Origin: Tannerella sp.
GTDB taxonomy: Bacteria > Bacteroidota > Bacteroidia > Bacteroidales > Tannerellaceae
Assembly: GCA_031285565.1 (NCBI GenBank)
Contig: JAITVY010000044.1
Location: 79,672 to 143,671 of the forward strand
Direction of reading: 5' to 3'
Length of the DNA: 64,000 nucleotides
Below the pieces are notes generated by a model. The model did not search any database. It saw nothing but the letters and a program-made list of their open reading frames with translations, and had not been told where the DNA came from. The position numbers and the translations under genes were made by a program. Below are positions 19,029 to 28,049 of the stretch, piece after piece; position 1 is the stretch's first letter, and every line of letters starts with the position of its first letter.

Positions 19029-19709
19029 ATGAAGATCCTGATTATTGAAGACGAAGATTCTTTACGCGAAATTATGAGCCGGTCGCTAGAGAAACAACTC
19101 TACATAGTAGAAAGCGCTGCCGACTATCAAAGCGCTATGGATAAAATCTGCGATTATGATTACGATTGTATCATCCTGGATATCATGTTGCCTGGAGGCA
19201 GCGGTCTGTCTTTGCTCGAAGAACTCAAAAAAATGCGTAAGAGAGACAGCGTGATCATTGTCTCAGCTAAAGATTCCATTGAGGATAAAGTGAAAGGACT
19301 TGACCTGGGAGCAGATGATTATCTGACGAAGCCTTTTCATCTGGCAGAACTAAATGCACGCATAAAAAGTGTTATCCGCCGCAAACAGCAAGAAGGCGAA
19401 ATGAATATCACCTTATCCAATATAACCGTGTATCCTGACCGGCATGCGGTTTACGTTGACGATGCAGAGCTGGTATTAAACCGTAAAGAATTCGACTTAT
19501 TATATTATTTCATTACCAATCCGGGACGGTTAATCAGCAAAGTGGCATTGGTCGAATCTGTTTGGGGCGACTATATCGACCAGGCCGACAGCTTCGACTT
19601 TATATATAGTCAGGTAAAGAATCTCAGGAAAAAACTCAAAACAGCAGGAGGCATACCCGAAATTAAAGCTGTATATGGCTTCGGCTATAAAATGACTGAC
19701 GAAGAATGA
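19029..19709 (+). CDS. OmpR-family response regulator
   Basis: DNA-binding response regulator. The N-terminal receiver domain (about 1-118) has the acidic pair in IIEDED, phospho-acceptor Asp51 in IILDIMLPGGSG, and Lys in LTKPFHLAEL. The C-terminal winged helix (about 130-226) includes LVLNRKEFDLLYYFI and VYGFGYKM. The length (226) is standard. It is the partner of the histidine kinase that starts 31 bp downstream. Likely targets are the PepSY-like genes after it, and possibly the envelope sugar genes at 22741-26849. Confidence 0.94.
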   Translation: MKILIIEDEDSLREIMSRSLEKQLYIVESAADYQSAMDKICDYDYDCIILDIMLPGGSGLSLLEELKKMRKRDSVIIVSAKDSIEDKVKGLDLGADDYLTKPFHLAELNARIKSVIRRKQQEGEMNITLSNITVYPDRHAVYVDDAELVLNRKEFDLLYYFITNPGRLISKVALVESVWGDYIDQADSFDFIYSQVKNLRKKLKTAGGIPEIKAVYGFGYKMTDEE

Positions 19710-19740
19710 CTGCTAGTAGAAAGGTAAAAGAAATAATCGC

Positions 19741-21009
19741 ATGAAACTAAGACACTATACAATCCGTAATCTGTCTGTTCCATTATTAATCATTATGGTA
19801 GCATGGGCATGTATGTTTTATTTTCTCATCCTGCATGAAGTCAACGATGAAACAAATGACAGCCTTCAAAACTACAAAGAAATTATTATCAAGCAATTCC
19901 TGGCCGATAGTACCCAGTTATCAAGCAAACCGGATGTTATGACAAGATATTACATTCGTCCTATTCCTGCAGAAGAAGCGAATCTGGCCAAAGATGAATT
20001 TTATGACTCCACAAAGTTGATTGAAATAGAAATGGAATATGAACCCATCCGGGTACTACGGACTAACTTCATGTCGTCCGGTGGCAACTATTACGAATTA
20101 AAAATCGAGACTTCCACATTGGAGAAAGAAGATTTGATAGAAACGGTTTTCTGGAGTATTGTCTTATTATATTTTTTGTTATCAGCTTGTATTTTATACG
20201 TGACCCAATTCGTCTTTAAAAAAAGTTTCAAACCTCTCTATACGATTCTTAAATGGCTGGATAACTTTCACCCGGGCAAACCCATAAAACCACTAAAAAA
20301 TGAGACTGTAATAGATGAATTTGCTATACTCAACAAAGCTGTAACAGAAGCTACCAACCGTAGTGTTTCACTTTACCAACAACAAAAACAATTCGTGGAA
20401 AATGCATCGCACGAACTGCAAACACCTCTTGCTGTCTGTGTAAATAAACTGGAGTTATTAAGTGAAAATCCTGATTGTACGGAAGAACAATTAGCTGAAA
20501 TAGAAGGACTGCACACAACTTTACAGGGAATCATTAAGCAGAATAAATCGCTCCTGCTTCTTTCACGCATTGACAACAAACAGTATACGGAATCTAAAAC
20601 AATACACATAAACGAACTCGCAAAGAAAATTGTAGAAACTTTCTCGGAAATATATGAAAAGAAAAATATACGTGTGACTATTATTGAAAAAGAAACATTA
20701 ACTTTTGAGATGAATGAATCACTGGCCGCCACCATGTTAACAAATCTGGTAAAAAATGCGTTTGTTCATAATATATCCGGTGGAGATATAAATATCATCA
20801 TCACAAACCGTAATTTTACGATTGAAAACAGCAGCGGGCAATCCGAATTAGCGAAAGAAAAACTATTCCAACGATTCAATAAGCAAACAAATCGTCCGGA
20901 CTCAACCGGACTTGGGCTAGCCATTGTTAAATCGATAGCTTCAATGTATGAGATCGATATTCAATATAATTATTACGGCCGTCACCAGTTTATTTTAACA
21001 TTTAAATAA
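19741..21009 (+). CDS. sensor histidine kinase
   Basis: Inner-membrane kinase of 422 residues. It has TM1 (about 13-31), a short periplasmic sensor domain (about 32-135) and TM2 (about 137-160, VFWSIVLLYFLLSACILYV). A HAMP-like linker leads to the HisKA domain with the H-box FVENASHELQTPLAV. The HATPase domain has the N-box LVKNAFVHN and G-box STGLGLAIVKS. The small periplasmic domain fits detection of an envelope signal such as cations or peptides rather than a sugar. It is co-transcribed with the response regulator. Confidence 0.93.
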   Translation: MKLRHYTIRNLSVPLLIIMVAWACMFYFLILHEVNDETNDSLQNYKEIIIKQFLADSTQLSSKPDVMTRYYIRPIPAEEANLAKDEFYDSTKLIEIEMEYEPIRVLRTNFMSSGGNYYELKIETSTLEKEDLIETVFWSIVLLYFLLSACILYVTQFVFKKSFKPLYTILKWLDNFHPGKPIKPLKNETVIDEFAILNKAVTEATNRSVSLYQQQKQFVENASHELQTPLAVCVNKLELLSENPDCTEEQLAEIEGLHTTLQGIIKQNKSLLLLSRIDNKQYTESKTIHINELAKKIVETFSEIYEKKNIRVTIIEKETLTFEMNESLAATMLTNLVKNAFVHNISGGDINIIITNRNFTIENSSGQSELAKEKLFQRFNKQTNRPDSTGLGLAIVKSIASMYEIDIQYNYYGRHQFILTFK

Positions 21010-21073
21010 TCAGGATTCCCAATTTTTTCCCAAATCAGGCTTTTTCTTTGCAATATAAATTAAAGAAAAGGCA

Positions 21074-21517
21074 ATGAAAAAAATAGTTCTGATATATATA
21101 TGTTCATTATTTTCTGTGGTATTCGCTATCGCTGATAATGAAATGGTCACAAGTGATACTTCGCAATTACCATCTGCAAGCCAACAATTTATCACAAAAT
21201 ATTTTGCAGACACCGAAATAGCCCACATCGTTATCGAAAAAAACTTTTTCAGGATAACAGGCTATGAAGTATTCCTTACCAACGGGGTAGATATCGAATT
21301 TGATAATTCCGGTACATGGACAGAAGTTGACGGCAATCATAACGAGATACCGAAAGCGCTCATCCCTGAAGAAATTTCAAACTACATTAATCGCAATTAT
21401 GCATTAAATAAAATTTCAGCCATTGAAAGGGAAAGTCATGGATTCCAGATAAAACTAAACAATGGGATTGAACTTATCTTCGACCGGAATGGACATTTTA
21501 AAAGGATAGACGACTAA
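21074..21517 (+). CDS. periplasmic PepSY-like (BLIP-fold) protein
   Basis: Small exported protein (147 residues, signal peptide MKKIVLIYICSLFSVVFAIA) with two PepSY-like/DUF2874 halves. Each half has the pattern of helix, then (F/I)xx(Y)F, then a beta hairpin ending in VxFDxxGxW: LPSASQQFITKYF, YEVFLTNGVDIEFDNSGTW, and later IELIFDRNGHFKRID. The family often sits beside two-component systems in Bacteroidota. Its role is unproven; it may be a target or a modulator of the kinase. It lies 65 bp after the kinase gene. Confidence 0.82.
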   Translation: MKKIVLIYICSLFSVVFAIADNEMVTSDTSQLPSASQQFITKYFADTEIAHIVIEKNFFRITGYEVFLTNGVDIEFDNSGTWTEVDGNHNEIPKALIPEEISNYINRNYALNKISAIERESHGFQIKLNNGIELIFDRNGHFKRIDD

Positions 21518-21580
21518 TAATGGTTAATTATAAATTAAATATAACATGTCGATTCAATCGACTCATAAAAAAAGAAACGT

Positions 21581-22405
21581 ATGAAAACAAAAGCATTTTT
21601 ATTAGCTTCGCTGGCATGTGCCATATTCGCATGTTACAGCTGTAATGATGACGACAACAACTATCAACCGGATGATATCGTTTTAAGGACTTTTGAAACC
21701 AAGTATCCGGATGCATCGAGAATCGAATGGGAAAATAAAGCAGGTTATAAAGTCGCTGATTTCCGTCTTGACTCCTACGAAACCGAAGCCTGGTTCCAAA
21801 ACGATGGAAGCTGGTTGTTAACAGAAACCGATATCCCGTATAACAACCTGCCACAGGTTGTAAAAACCAGCTTCGAAGCCGGCACCTATGCTTCATGGCG
21901 GATTGACGACGTAGACAAACTTGAACGCCCCGATGTAGAAACAGTTTTCGTAATTGAAGTTGAATCCGGTAACCAGGAAATCGACCTTTACTATTCCGAA
22001 GATGGTACCTTGATAAAAGAAATCAATGATGAGGGAAATAATATATACGAACCGATCCCTGTCATAGAGTCAATTATCGAAGATATCAACAAGAAATATC
22101 CTAATGCTAAAATCCTCGATATCGACAATGAAAATTCACATCTCGAATTTGATATTTTGCACGACAGTACGAAAAAAGAAGTTGTATATTCAAATAACGA
22201 ATGGATATATACAAAATGGGAAGTACGTCAATCACAGGTGCCGGAGGTTGTAATGACAGCACTGAAGAATAGCCAGTATAATAATTACAGAATCGATGAC
22301 ATCGACATATACGAAAAAGCAGACGGATTATTTTATGTCTTTGAATTAGAATCAGGAAATCAGGAAATCAAACTGACAATCAAATCTGACGGTACAATTA
22401 GTTAA
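21581..22405 (+). CDS. PepSY-like repeat lipoprotein
   Basis: Lipoprotein of 274 residues (MKTKAFLLASLACAIFACYSC; lipobox near Cys18-21) with three to four PepSY-like/DUF2874 half repeats: YPDASRIEWENKAGYKVADF, VVKTSFEAGTYASWRIDDVD, YPNAKILDID and VVMTALKNSQYNNYRIDDID. Two copies of the motif VFEVESGNQEIDL/VFELESGNQEIKL support internal duplication. It is related to the preceding gene but longer. A near-perfect terminator follows, so the two-component/PepSY unit ends here. Function is unknown beyond envelope localisation. Confidence 0.82.
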   Translation: MKTKAFLLASLACAIFACYSCNDDDNNYQPDDIVLRTFETKYPDASRIEWENKAGYKVADFRLDSYETEAWFQNDGSWLLTETDIPYNNLPQVVKTSFEAGTYASWRIDDVDKLERPDVETVFVIEVESGNQEIDLYYSEDGTLIKEINDEGNNIYEPIPVIESIIEDINKKYPNAKILDIDNENSHLEFDILHDSTKKEVVYSNNEWIYTKWEVRQSQVPEVVMTALKNSQYNNYRIDDIDIYEKADGLFYVFELESGNQEIKLTIKSDGTIS

Positions 22406-22432
22406 GAATCTGTTTAAACAAACCCTTCAAAG

Positions 22433-22470
22433 AATAAACGCCTTTTTTATGTAAAGGCGTTTATTTTTTA
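22433..22470 (+). terminator. intrinsic terminator after the PepSY-like genes
   Basis: A perfect 13-bp stem (22433-22445 with 22453-22465, left arm AATAAACGCCTTT), a 7-nt loop and a T-rich 3' tail. It ends the transcription unit that starts at 19029. Confidence 0.92.
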
Positions 22471-22740
22471 TTGCTGTCGTCTTATTCAAAACCATGTTCT
22501 ACTGTGAATTTATATTAAAAACAAAACCATTTTCAACCACTGATCTCTTTTTGATTACTTTTAGTTACTTTTGCATTTTCAATTATATTAGTCGTTTTGG
22601 CTATGGCCGATTTTCAATTGGCTATAGCCGATTTCCGATTGCTGCTAAGCAGCGAATGATATTTCCGGCAGTGGCACATAATCAAAGCTAGCTTTGCTTC
22701 TGCTCACCTGCTTAACGAAAACATTGATTTAAAATAGCAT
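22471..22740. other. intergenic region with direct repeats
   Basis: No gene is seen in the gap after the terminator. It contains a TAnnTTTG match (TACTTTTG, 22566-22573), which may drive the downstream sugar-transfer genes. It also holds two tandem copies of GGCTATRGCCGATTT (22599-22613 and 22620-22634) that recur in inverted form at 18292-18320, and a small palindrome AAAGCTAGCTTT. Confidence 0.55.
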
Positions 22741-24384
22741 ATGAAAAATCAGCAGCATTTTTACTCTAATCAATATGTCCATCTTGGGATAATCATGATT
22801 GTATCTGTCTTTTCATTTTTCATCAACAATCAAATTATTCCGGCAGACCTAATGGAATCCAGAAACTTAGCCACTGCACAGGAAATGGTTAAGTATGGAA
22901 ATTATTTGCTTCCGACAATGAATGGCGAACCAAGGCTGGAAAAACCTCCATTGCCAACTTGGATTGCCGCTGCTATTGAACACGTTGCACCTCATAACCT
23001 GGTTATTCAACGATATGCTGCGGGAATCGCCGCTACTTTACTGGTAATCTTCCTCTACCTGTTCGTATCACGACTTACGCGGAATAACCGGACGGGATTG
23101 ATAGCATCCCTTATTCTGGCGACCTCTTTTAACATTATATTAATGGGTCGAACGGCAACATGGGATATTTACACACATTGCTTCATGTTAGGCGCCATTT
23201 ACTTTATAACAATTGCCTTCGAAGAAAAAGGCGCCCAATGGAAATATTTCCTGTTAACGGGCCTTTTTACAGGGTTATCATTTTTAAGTAAAGGACCGGT
23301 TTCATTATATGCATTGTTCCTGCCGTTTCTCATCAGCTATATAATCGTATATCGCCCTTCCCTAAAAGAAAAAAAAGCGGCGCTTGCAGGCATGATACTT
23401 CTGGCTGTTATAGTCTCATGCTGGTGGTATGGATATACCTATCTCTTTCATCAGGATTTTGCAGTAGACATTGCAGAGAAAGAATCATCCTCATGGTTAA
23501 ATCACAATGTACGCCCCTTATATTATTATTGGAAATTTGCAGCCGAAGCTGGTATCTGGGCGCTATTCTGGATTACAGCCATTGTTTACTTTTTCATGAA
23601 CAAACAAACAATCTATCAAAAAGAATATAAATTCGCTTTTATCTGGTTTTTAAGCTCTCTCATACTCTTATCAATCATCCCGGAGAAAAAAACACGCTAC
23701 CTCCTCCCCTTACTGGTTCCGGGTGCGATGCTTATGGGCTTTTATATATACCAGATGATCATTGGAATAAAAACAAAAAGTGAAAAGATACTTTTCCGGA
23801 TCAACGCAATCATCATCAGTATTATTCTCATTGCGTTACCCATCGCCTTATATATCCTATTCTATAAAGAAAATCAGCTATCCCTGGCTATATTGATTAT
23901 CGCCACTATATGTAGTTGGAGTTTATGCGGATTCATACTATGGTCCATATTCGGAAAAAAAGGGATCCTTGTTACAAACGTTTTCAGTGCGATTATTCTT
24001 ACTATGATGATGGTCACGGGTATCTGTCTTATACCTATCGGTAGTATGTTCATAAATGAGCAAAGACACAGCATCAGGCTCGTAACTGAAAATGATAAAG
24101 CACAGGGACTTCCGTTATATCATGATAAAGATGAATTCCTACGCATGGAATTGGTCTACGAAGTAAGCCAACGGATCAATGCGCTCGATTTATCAGACGA
24201 AGCAGCCATCCGTAAAGCAACACCTTTCGTACTGATAAGTGGTGAATCTGCCGATAGTATAATGGCAAATAAGAATGTGACAGTCGAATATATTGACACA
24301 TACGATAATAACTGGAGAAAGCCTGATCATAAAAGACACAATGATGAATTGGTCAGACAGGCTGCAATTATCCGGGCGAAATAA
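22741..24384 (+). CDS. ArnT/PMT-family lipid-linked sugar transferase
   Basis: Polytopic inner-membrane glycosyltransferase (547 residues, about 12 predicted TM segments). It resembles GT39/GT83 enzymes that move a sugar from a polyprenyl-phosphate carrier to lipid A or another periplasmic acceptor. The first periplasmic loop has the family motif NGEPRLEKPPLPTW after LMESRNLATAQEMVKYG, where an acidic residue is catalytic in this superfamily. A C-terminal periplasmic region (about 440-547) follows. It forms a tight unit with an ArnC-like synthase (8 bp gap) and an LpxB-N-like protein. The donor sugar is probably a hexuronic acid, judging from the epimerase downstream; this is inference. Confidence 0.85.
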   Translation: MKNQQHFYSNQYVHLGIIMIVSVFSFFINNQIIPADLMESRNLATAQEMVKYGNYLLPTMNGEPRLEKPPLPTWIAAAIEHVAPHNLVIQRYAAGIAATLLVIFLYLFVSRLTRNNRTGLIASLILATSFNIILMGRTATWDIYTHCFMLGAIYFITIAFEEKGAQWKYFLLTGLFTGLSFLSKGPVSLYALFLPFLISYIIVYRPSLKEKKAALAGMILLAVIVSCWWYGYTYLFHQDFAVDIAEKESSSWLNHNVRPLYYYWKFAAEAGIWALFWITAIVYFFMNKQTIYQKEYKFAFIWFLSSLILLSIIPEKKTRYLLPLLVPGAMLMGFYIYQMIIGIKTKSEKILFRINAIIISIILIALPIALYILFYKENQLSLAILIIATICSWSLCGFILWSIFGKKGILVTNVFSAIILTMMMVTGICLIPIGSMFINEQRHSIRLVTENDKAQGLPLYHDKDEFLRMELVYEVSQRINALDLSDEAAIRKATPFVLISGESADSIMANKNVTVEYIDTYDNNWRKPDHKRHNDELVRQAAIIRAK

Positions 24385-24392
24385 TAAAATAA

Positions 24393-25124
24393 ATGAATCA
24401 GACAAGCAAATATCAGTTTTGTATTATAGTTCCTGTTTATAATGAAGAAGATAATATGGAACGATTGGCCAAAGAACTTTCGGACTATATTGAAAATGCA
24501 TCCGTCAAAACCTGTGTCCTGTTTGTAAATGATGGTTCAAAAGATCAAAGCCAACAGAAAATAGAAGAAGTCTGTCAACACTATCCACACCTGTATTACA
24601 TAAATTTTGTGGAGAATTGTGGCCTTAGTGCTGCCATTAAAGCAGGTATCGATATGGCTGCGTCATCCTATATAGGATATATTGACGCCGATTTACAAAC
24701 CTCGCCGTTTGATTTTGAATTATTACTTCCCTTTCGTGACGAATATGCAATAGTTACTGGTATCCGGGCAGGACGAAAAGACTCATTAGGAAAAAAAATG
24801 TCTTCCAAAATCGCCAACAATTTCCGCCGGATGATGACACATGACGGTATTGAAGATACAGGTTGCCCCCTAAAAATCATAAAAAGCGATTATGCCAAAC
24901 GTGTTCCGTTTTTTACCGGGATGCACCGTTTTTTACCGGCGCTCATATTGTTGCAACATGGAAAAGTAAAACAAGTGCCGGTCCGCCATTTCGAACGAAT
25001 TGCAGGTACATCCAAATTCCACCTGTGGAATCGTTTAGTAAGCCCTTTTATGGATTGCTTTGCGTATCGTTGGATGAAGAAACGATATATCAATTATTCA
25101 ATTAAAAACAGTAATATAAACTAG
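24393..25124 (+). CDS. GT2 polyprenyl-phosphate glycosyltransferase (ArnC/DPM1-like)
   Basis: Cytosolic GT-A glycosyltransferase (243 residues) expected to load a nucleotide sugar onto undecaprenyl or related phosphate for the ArnT-like enzyme upstream. It has IIVPVYNEEDNMERL at the N-terminus, VNDGSKDQS, the metal-binding region YIDADLQTSP and a late GTSKFHLWNRLVSPF motif. Unlike full ArnC it lacks the two C-terminal TM helices, so membrane contact may come from the neighbouring small membrane protein. It begins 8 bp after the ArnT-like gene. Confidence 0.88.
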   Translation: MNQTSKYQFCIIVPVYNEEDNMERLAKELSDYIENASVKTCVLFVNDGSKDQSQQKIEEVCQHYPHLYYINFVENCGLSAAIKAGIDMAASSYIGYIDADLQTSPFDFELLLPFRDEYAIVTGIRAGRKDSLGKKMSSKIANNFRRMMTHDGIEDTGCPLKIIKSDYAKRVPFFTGMHRFLPALILLQHGKVKQVPVRHFERIAGTSKFHLWNRLVSPFMDCFAYRWMKKRYINYSIKNSNIN

Positions 25125-25136
25125 ACATTCTACATT

Positions 25137-25754
25137 GTGGAAGATTTTTGGCTCTATGTTTTAGGCTTTAGTGCACAAGCATTATTTTCGGCCCGTATGT
25201 TTGTTCAGTGGATCATATCAGAAAGATCTAAAAAGGTCGTATCCCCTCTTCTTTACTGGCAGTTAAGCCTAATCGCTTCTTTTCTTTTCTTCATTTATGG
25301 TTGGTTAAGAGCTGATTTCGCCATCATCCTGGGACAAGTATTCTCATATTACATCTATATCTGGAATCTGAATGCACAAAATAACTGGAAAAAAGTGCAT
25401 GTAATCATACGCTATATCATTTTGTTTACTCCGCTTATTGTTATCATTTTGTTACTAACCAATGGACGGGGAAATCTGGAACGTCTATGGACCGAAATGC
25501 CTTTAGCTTTACTTATTTTCGGATCTATCGGACAAGTCATTTTCACATTCCGCTTTATTTATCAATGGTGGTATTCACGGAGAATGGGAGAATCATTACT
25601 CCCTATAGGATTTTGGGTTTTAAGCCTGATAGGTTCGTCATGCATCGTATTGTATGGCATTTACCGGAAAGACCCGGTATTAATTATCGGTCAGAGCGCT
25701 GGATTTTTCACCTACATCCGCAATTTATTTTTAGCAAATAAGAAACCGGTATGA
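25137..25754 (+). CDS. LpxB N-terminal-domain-like (LAB_N) membrane protein
   Basis: Small polytopic protein (205 residues, about six TM helices) built from two repeated LAB_N units. The first has VLGFSAQALFSARMFVQWIIS then VVSPLLYWQLSLIASFLFFIYGWLRAD. The second has IFGSIGQVIFTFRFIYQWWYS then LLPIGFWVLSLIGSSCIVLYG. Proteins of this type occur with ArnT/RgtE-like lipid A sugar modification genes and are thought to act as carrier-lipid-linked sugar transport or accessory factors. The start is a GTG at 25137, 12 bp after the GT2 gene, since no upstream ATG fits the family N-terminus. Confidence 0.85.
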   Translation: MEDFWLYVLGFSAQALFSARMFVQWIISERSKKVVSPLLYWQLSLIASFLFFIYGWLRADFAIILGQVFSYYIYIWNLNAQNNWKKVHVIIRYIILFTPLIVIILLLTNGRGNLERLWTEMPLALLIFGSIGQVIFTFRFIYQWWYSRRMGESLLPIGFWVLSLIGSSCIVLYGIYRKDPVLIIGQSAGFFTYIRNLFLANKKPV

Positions 25755-25774
25755 ACAAAACATGTAAACTAATG

Positions 25775-25811
25775 GTTAGTTGTTAATGATTAGTGATTAA
25801 TTAATCGTTCA
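25775..25811 (+). repeat. intergenic repeat TTAGTGATTAATTAATC, copy 1
   Basis: Upstream of the epimerase gene, repeats of GGTTAGT/GATTAGT lead into TAGTGATTAATTAATCGTTCA. The same core occurs at 45962-45983 before a hydrolase gene. The centre is palindromic. No function is known; it resembles the short A/T-rich intergenic repeats of Bacteroidales. Confidence 0.55.
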
Positions 25812-25826
25812 TAAATAAACAATCGC

Positions 25827-26849
25827 ATGAAAATATTAATAACAGGTAGCGCCGGATTTATAGGGTTTCATCTTGTAGAGAAACTGGTCAAAACTGCAAA
25901 CGTTGATATTGTCGGTATCGATAACATCAATGATTATTATGATGTAAATCTAAAATATGCACGCTTACAACAAACCGGTATCCGCAAAGAAGATATTCAT
26001 CCGGATAAACCTGTACAAAGTATACTTTACCCAAACTACACATTCTGTCAGGCAGATATATCCGATTATTCCATTCTATATACCATTTTTGAAAAGAATC
26101 AATTCGATATCGTCATTAATATGGCAGCGCAGGCAGGCGTGCGGTATTCCATCGAACATCCGGCGACCTATATACAATCCAATGTCGTAGGCTTTACAAA
26201 TATACTGGAATGTTGCCGCCATTTTCATATCAAACATCTGATATATGCATCCAGTTCTTCGGTGTATGGTGTAAACAACCAGGTCCCGTTTTCCGAAGAC
26301 GACAATACCGACTATCCGGTCAGTTTATATGCCGCCACAAAGAAAAGCAATGAATTGCTCGCGCATGCATACAGCCACCTGTTCCAATTACCGGCAACCG
26401 GAGTCCGCCTTTTTACAGTTTACGGACCATGGGGAAGACCTGATATGGCGCCAATGTTGTTTGCCGAAGCAATCACAGCCAACCAACCTATTAAAGTATT
26501 TAACCATGGGGAAATGTCACGCGACTTTACCTATGTCAATGATATTGCAAACGGCATTATCAGTTTGATTGAACAAGCTCCGGATCAACAAACCACACAT
26601 CCTTTTTTCCAGATCTTTAATATAGGACATTCGGAACCGGTCGAACTAATGCAGTTCATTTCGACACTCGAAAATTGTATCGGCCGGAAAGCCAACCTCG
26701 AAATGTACCCCATGCAACCCGGAGATGTACCTGTTACATATGCCGATACCGGCAAATTAAAACAGAAAATCAATTACAAGCCGCAAACATCTGTAGAAGA
26801 CGGCGTTTCCGAATTTATCAAGTGGTTTAAATTATGGAAAAACACCTGA
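25827..26849 (+). CDS. UDP-glucuronate 4-epimerase-like NAD-dependent epimerase
   Basis: Extended short-chain dehydrogenase/epimerase (340 residues). The Rossmann NAD motif is GSAGFIGFHL. YASSSSVYG contains the catalytic Ser/Thr region, and the YxxxK pair is in YAATKKSNELLAHAY. The motif FTVYGPWGRPDMAPMLF is typical of UDP-glucuronate 4-epimerases, which make UDP-galacturonate. Together with the ArnT-, ArnC- and LAB_N-like genes directly upstream (72-bp gap) it suggests supply of a hexuronic acid donor. Epimerases acting on other UDP sugars share much of this sequence, so the substrate is probable but not certain. It converges on the GH76 gene with a 12-bp gap. Confidence 0.87.
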   Translation: MKILITGSAGFIGFHLVEKLVKTANVDIVGIDNINDYYDVNLKYARLQQTGIRKEDIHPDKPVQSILYPNYTFCQADISDYSILYTIFEKNQFDIVINMAAQAGVRYSIEHPATYIQSNVVGFTNILECCRHFHIKHLIYASSSSVYGVNNQVPFSEDDNTDYPVSLYAATKKSNELLAHAYSHLFQLPATGVRLFTVYGPWGRPDMAPMLFAEAITANQPIKVFNHGEMSRDFTYVNDIANGIISLIEQAPDQQTTHPFFQIFNIGHSEPVELMQFISTLENCIGRKANLEMYPMQPGDVPVTYADTGKLKQKINYKPQTSVEDGVSEFIKWFKLWKNT

Positions 26850-26861
26850 AATTCCCTACAG

Positions 26862-28049
26862 TTATTTAGGCAAAGGTTTAAGTATACACATGGCTTCCAT
26901 CAGCATACAACCCGAAAGGTGTGGGGTAAGACCTACACCTTTAGTAGATGTAGGAGCCGACCACCATTTACCGCCATACAGCATACTTTCTTTATTTATT
27001 CCATTTTCAACCATCACAGTAGCACAATGGGTGATGTAAGTATGGAATTTTCTACGTGAGATATCGTTTAAGTCAGGATCATTGATCAACCTGACAAAAT
27101 AACGAAAGAATATTCCGTGAAATAAACCGCCATCGCCGGAAGTGGCATCACTTAACACGCCATTGTTTCCCGACATGTGATCAATGACATAATCAGCAGC
27201 ATTCACAGCGTCTTCCAGATATTGTTTGTCACCCGTAATCTTGTACAGTTCGTGAGCCGCACCGATAAATGTTCCCTGATTGTATGTATAAACGTCAGGA
27301 CTAATTTTTCCTTTCGCATTTATATTGTCGCATACTTTTCCGGTTTTGGCATCATACAAATACTCTCTTAACCATGAGTAAATCTTGACCGCTTCCTGAA
27401 GATAGGCTTCTTTAGGTTTCTTGCCCGGGTCAATAATTTCGTCGTACATCGTATAGATACGTGCCGCAATAATAGCCGCCGGTCCGTTGGAACATGCATT
27501 CTTTGATTTATTAACATCGGTTTTCCAGGTAATACCTCCCTTCCACGGTTCTTCGTTTTCTGGTCCCCAGGTTGACCAAATCCAGTCATTGTACATTTGC
27601 TTTGCTTTCCGGAAATACTCTTCACGCTGCGTTGTTTCATACATCCGCAATTGGGCAAGAACCATCCATTCCATATCATCTACAAAATCATTCCACCAGG
27701 GATCGATCTCCTTTCCTGAAAAATTATATTTCGGAGCACCTTTCCACCAAAGCGGATAGAAGTTGAGGTATTGCTTTTGAGATGTCCGTTTATAGGCATC
27801 CACAATTACATCCATAGCATGTGCCTGCGGCCAGTAGTGACCAGTAGTCATATTGGCCAGGTCACTTTCATAATTGAAGTAATAACGGTCAGTATATCCT
27901 TCAAAATTAGCCCCCCAAAAATGTTTGATCAGGGCTTGTACCATCCCGTCAGCTATTTCATCCCAATTTGTGCTTTTTTTGTCTGCAGCACCCGTTTGCA
28001 CAGGAAAGCAAAAACCAACCACAAGTATAAATAATAAGATATTTTTCAT
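26862..28049 (-). CDS. GH76 endo-alpha-1,6-mannanase
   Basis: Secreted (alpha/alpha)6-barrel enzyme expected to cut the alpha-1,6-mannan backbone, for example of yeast cell-wall mannan. It has a type I-like signal peptide (MKNILLFILVVGFCFPVQTGAA) without a lipobox, so it is probably periplasmic. The paired catalytic aspartates are in NDFVDDMEWMVLAQLRMYE. Other GH76 features are GGITWKTD, NACSNGPAAIIAARIY and YNQGTFIGAAHELY. The length (395) is normal. It is the last gene of the mannan locus, 145 bp after the GH92 gene. A second GH76 (30383) is a lipoprotein; the pair probably split surface and periplasmic steps. Confidence 0.93.
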   Translation of the reverse strand: MKNILLFILVVGFCFPVQTGAADKKSTNWDEIADGMVQALIKHFWGANFEGYTDRYYFNYESDLANMTTGHYWPQAHAMDVIVDAYKRTSQKQYLNFYPLWWKGAPKYNFSGKEIDPWWNDFVDDMEWMVLAQLRMYETTQREEYFRKAKQMYNDWIWSTWGPENEEPWKGGITWKTDVNKSKNACSNGPAAIIAARIYTMYDEIIDPGKKPKEAYLQEAVKIYSWLREYLYDAKTGKVCDNINAKGKISPDVYTYNQGTFIGAAHELYKITGDKQYLEDAVNAADYVIDHMSGNNGVLSDATSGDGGLFHGIFFRYFVRLINDPDLNDISRRKFHTYITHCATVMVENGINKESMLYGGKWWSAPTSTKGVGLTPHLSGCMLMEAMCILKPLPK

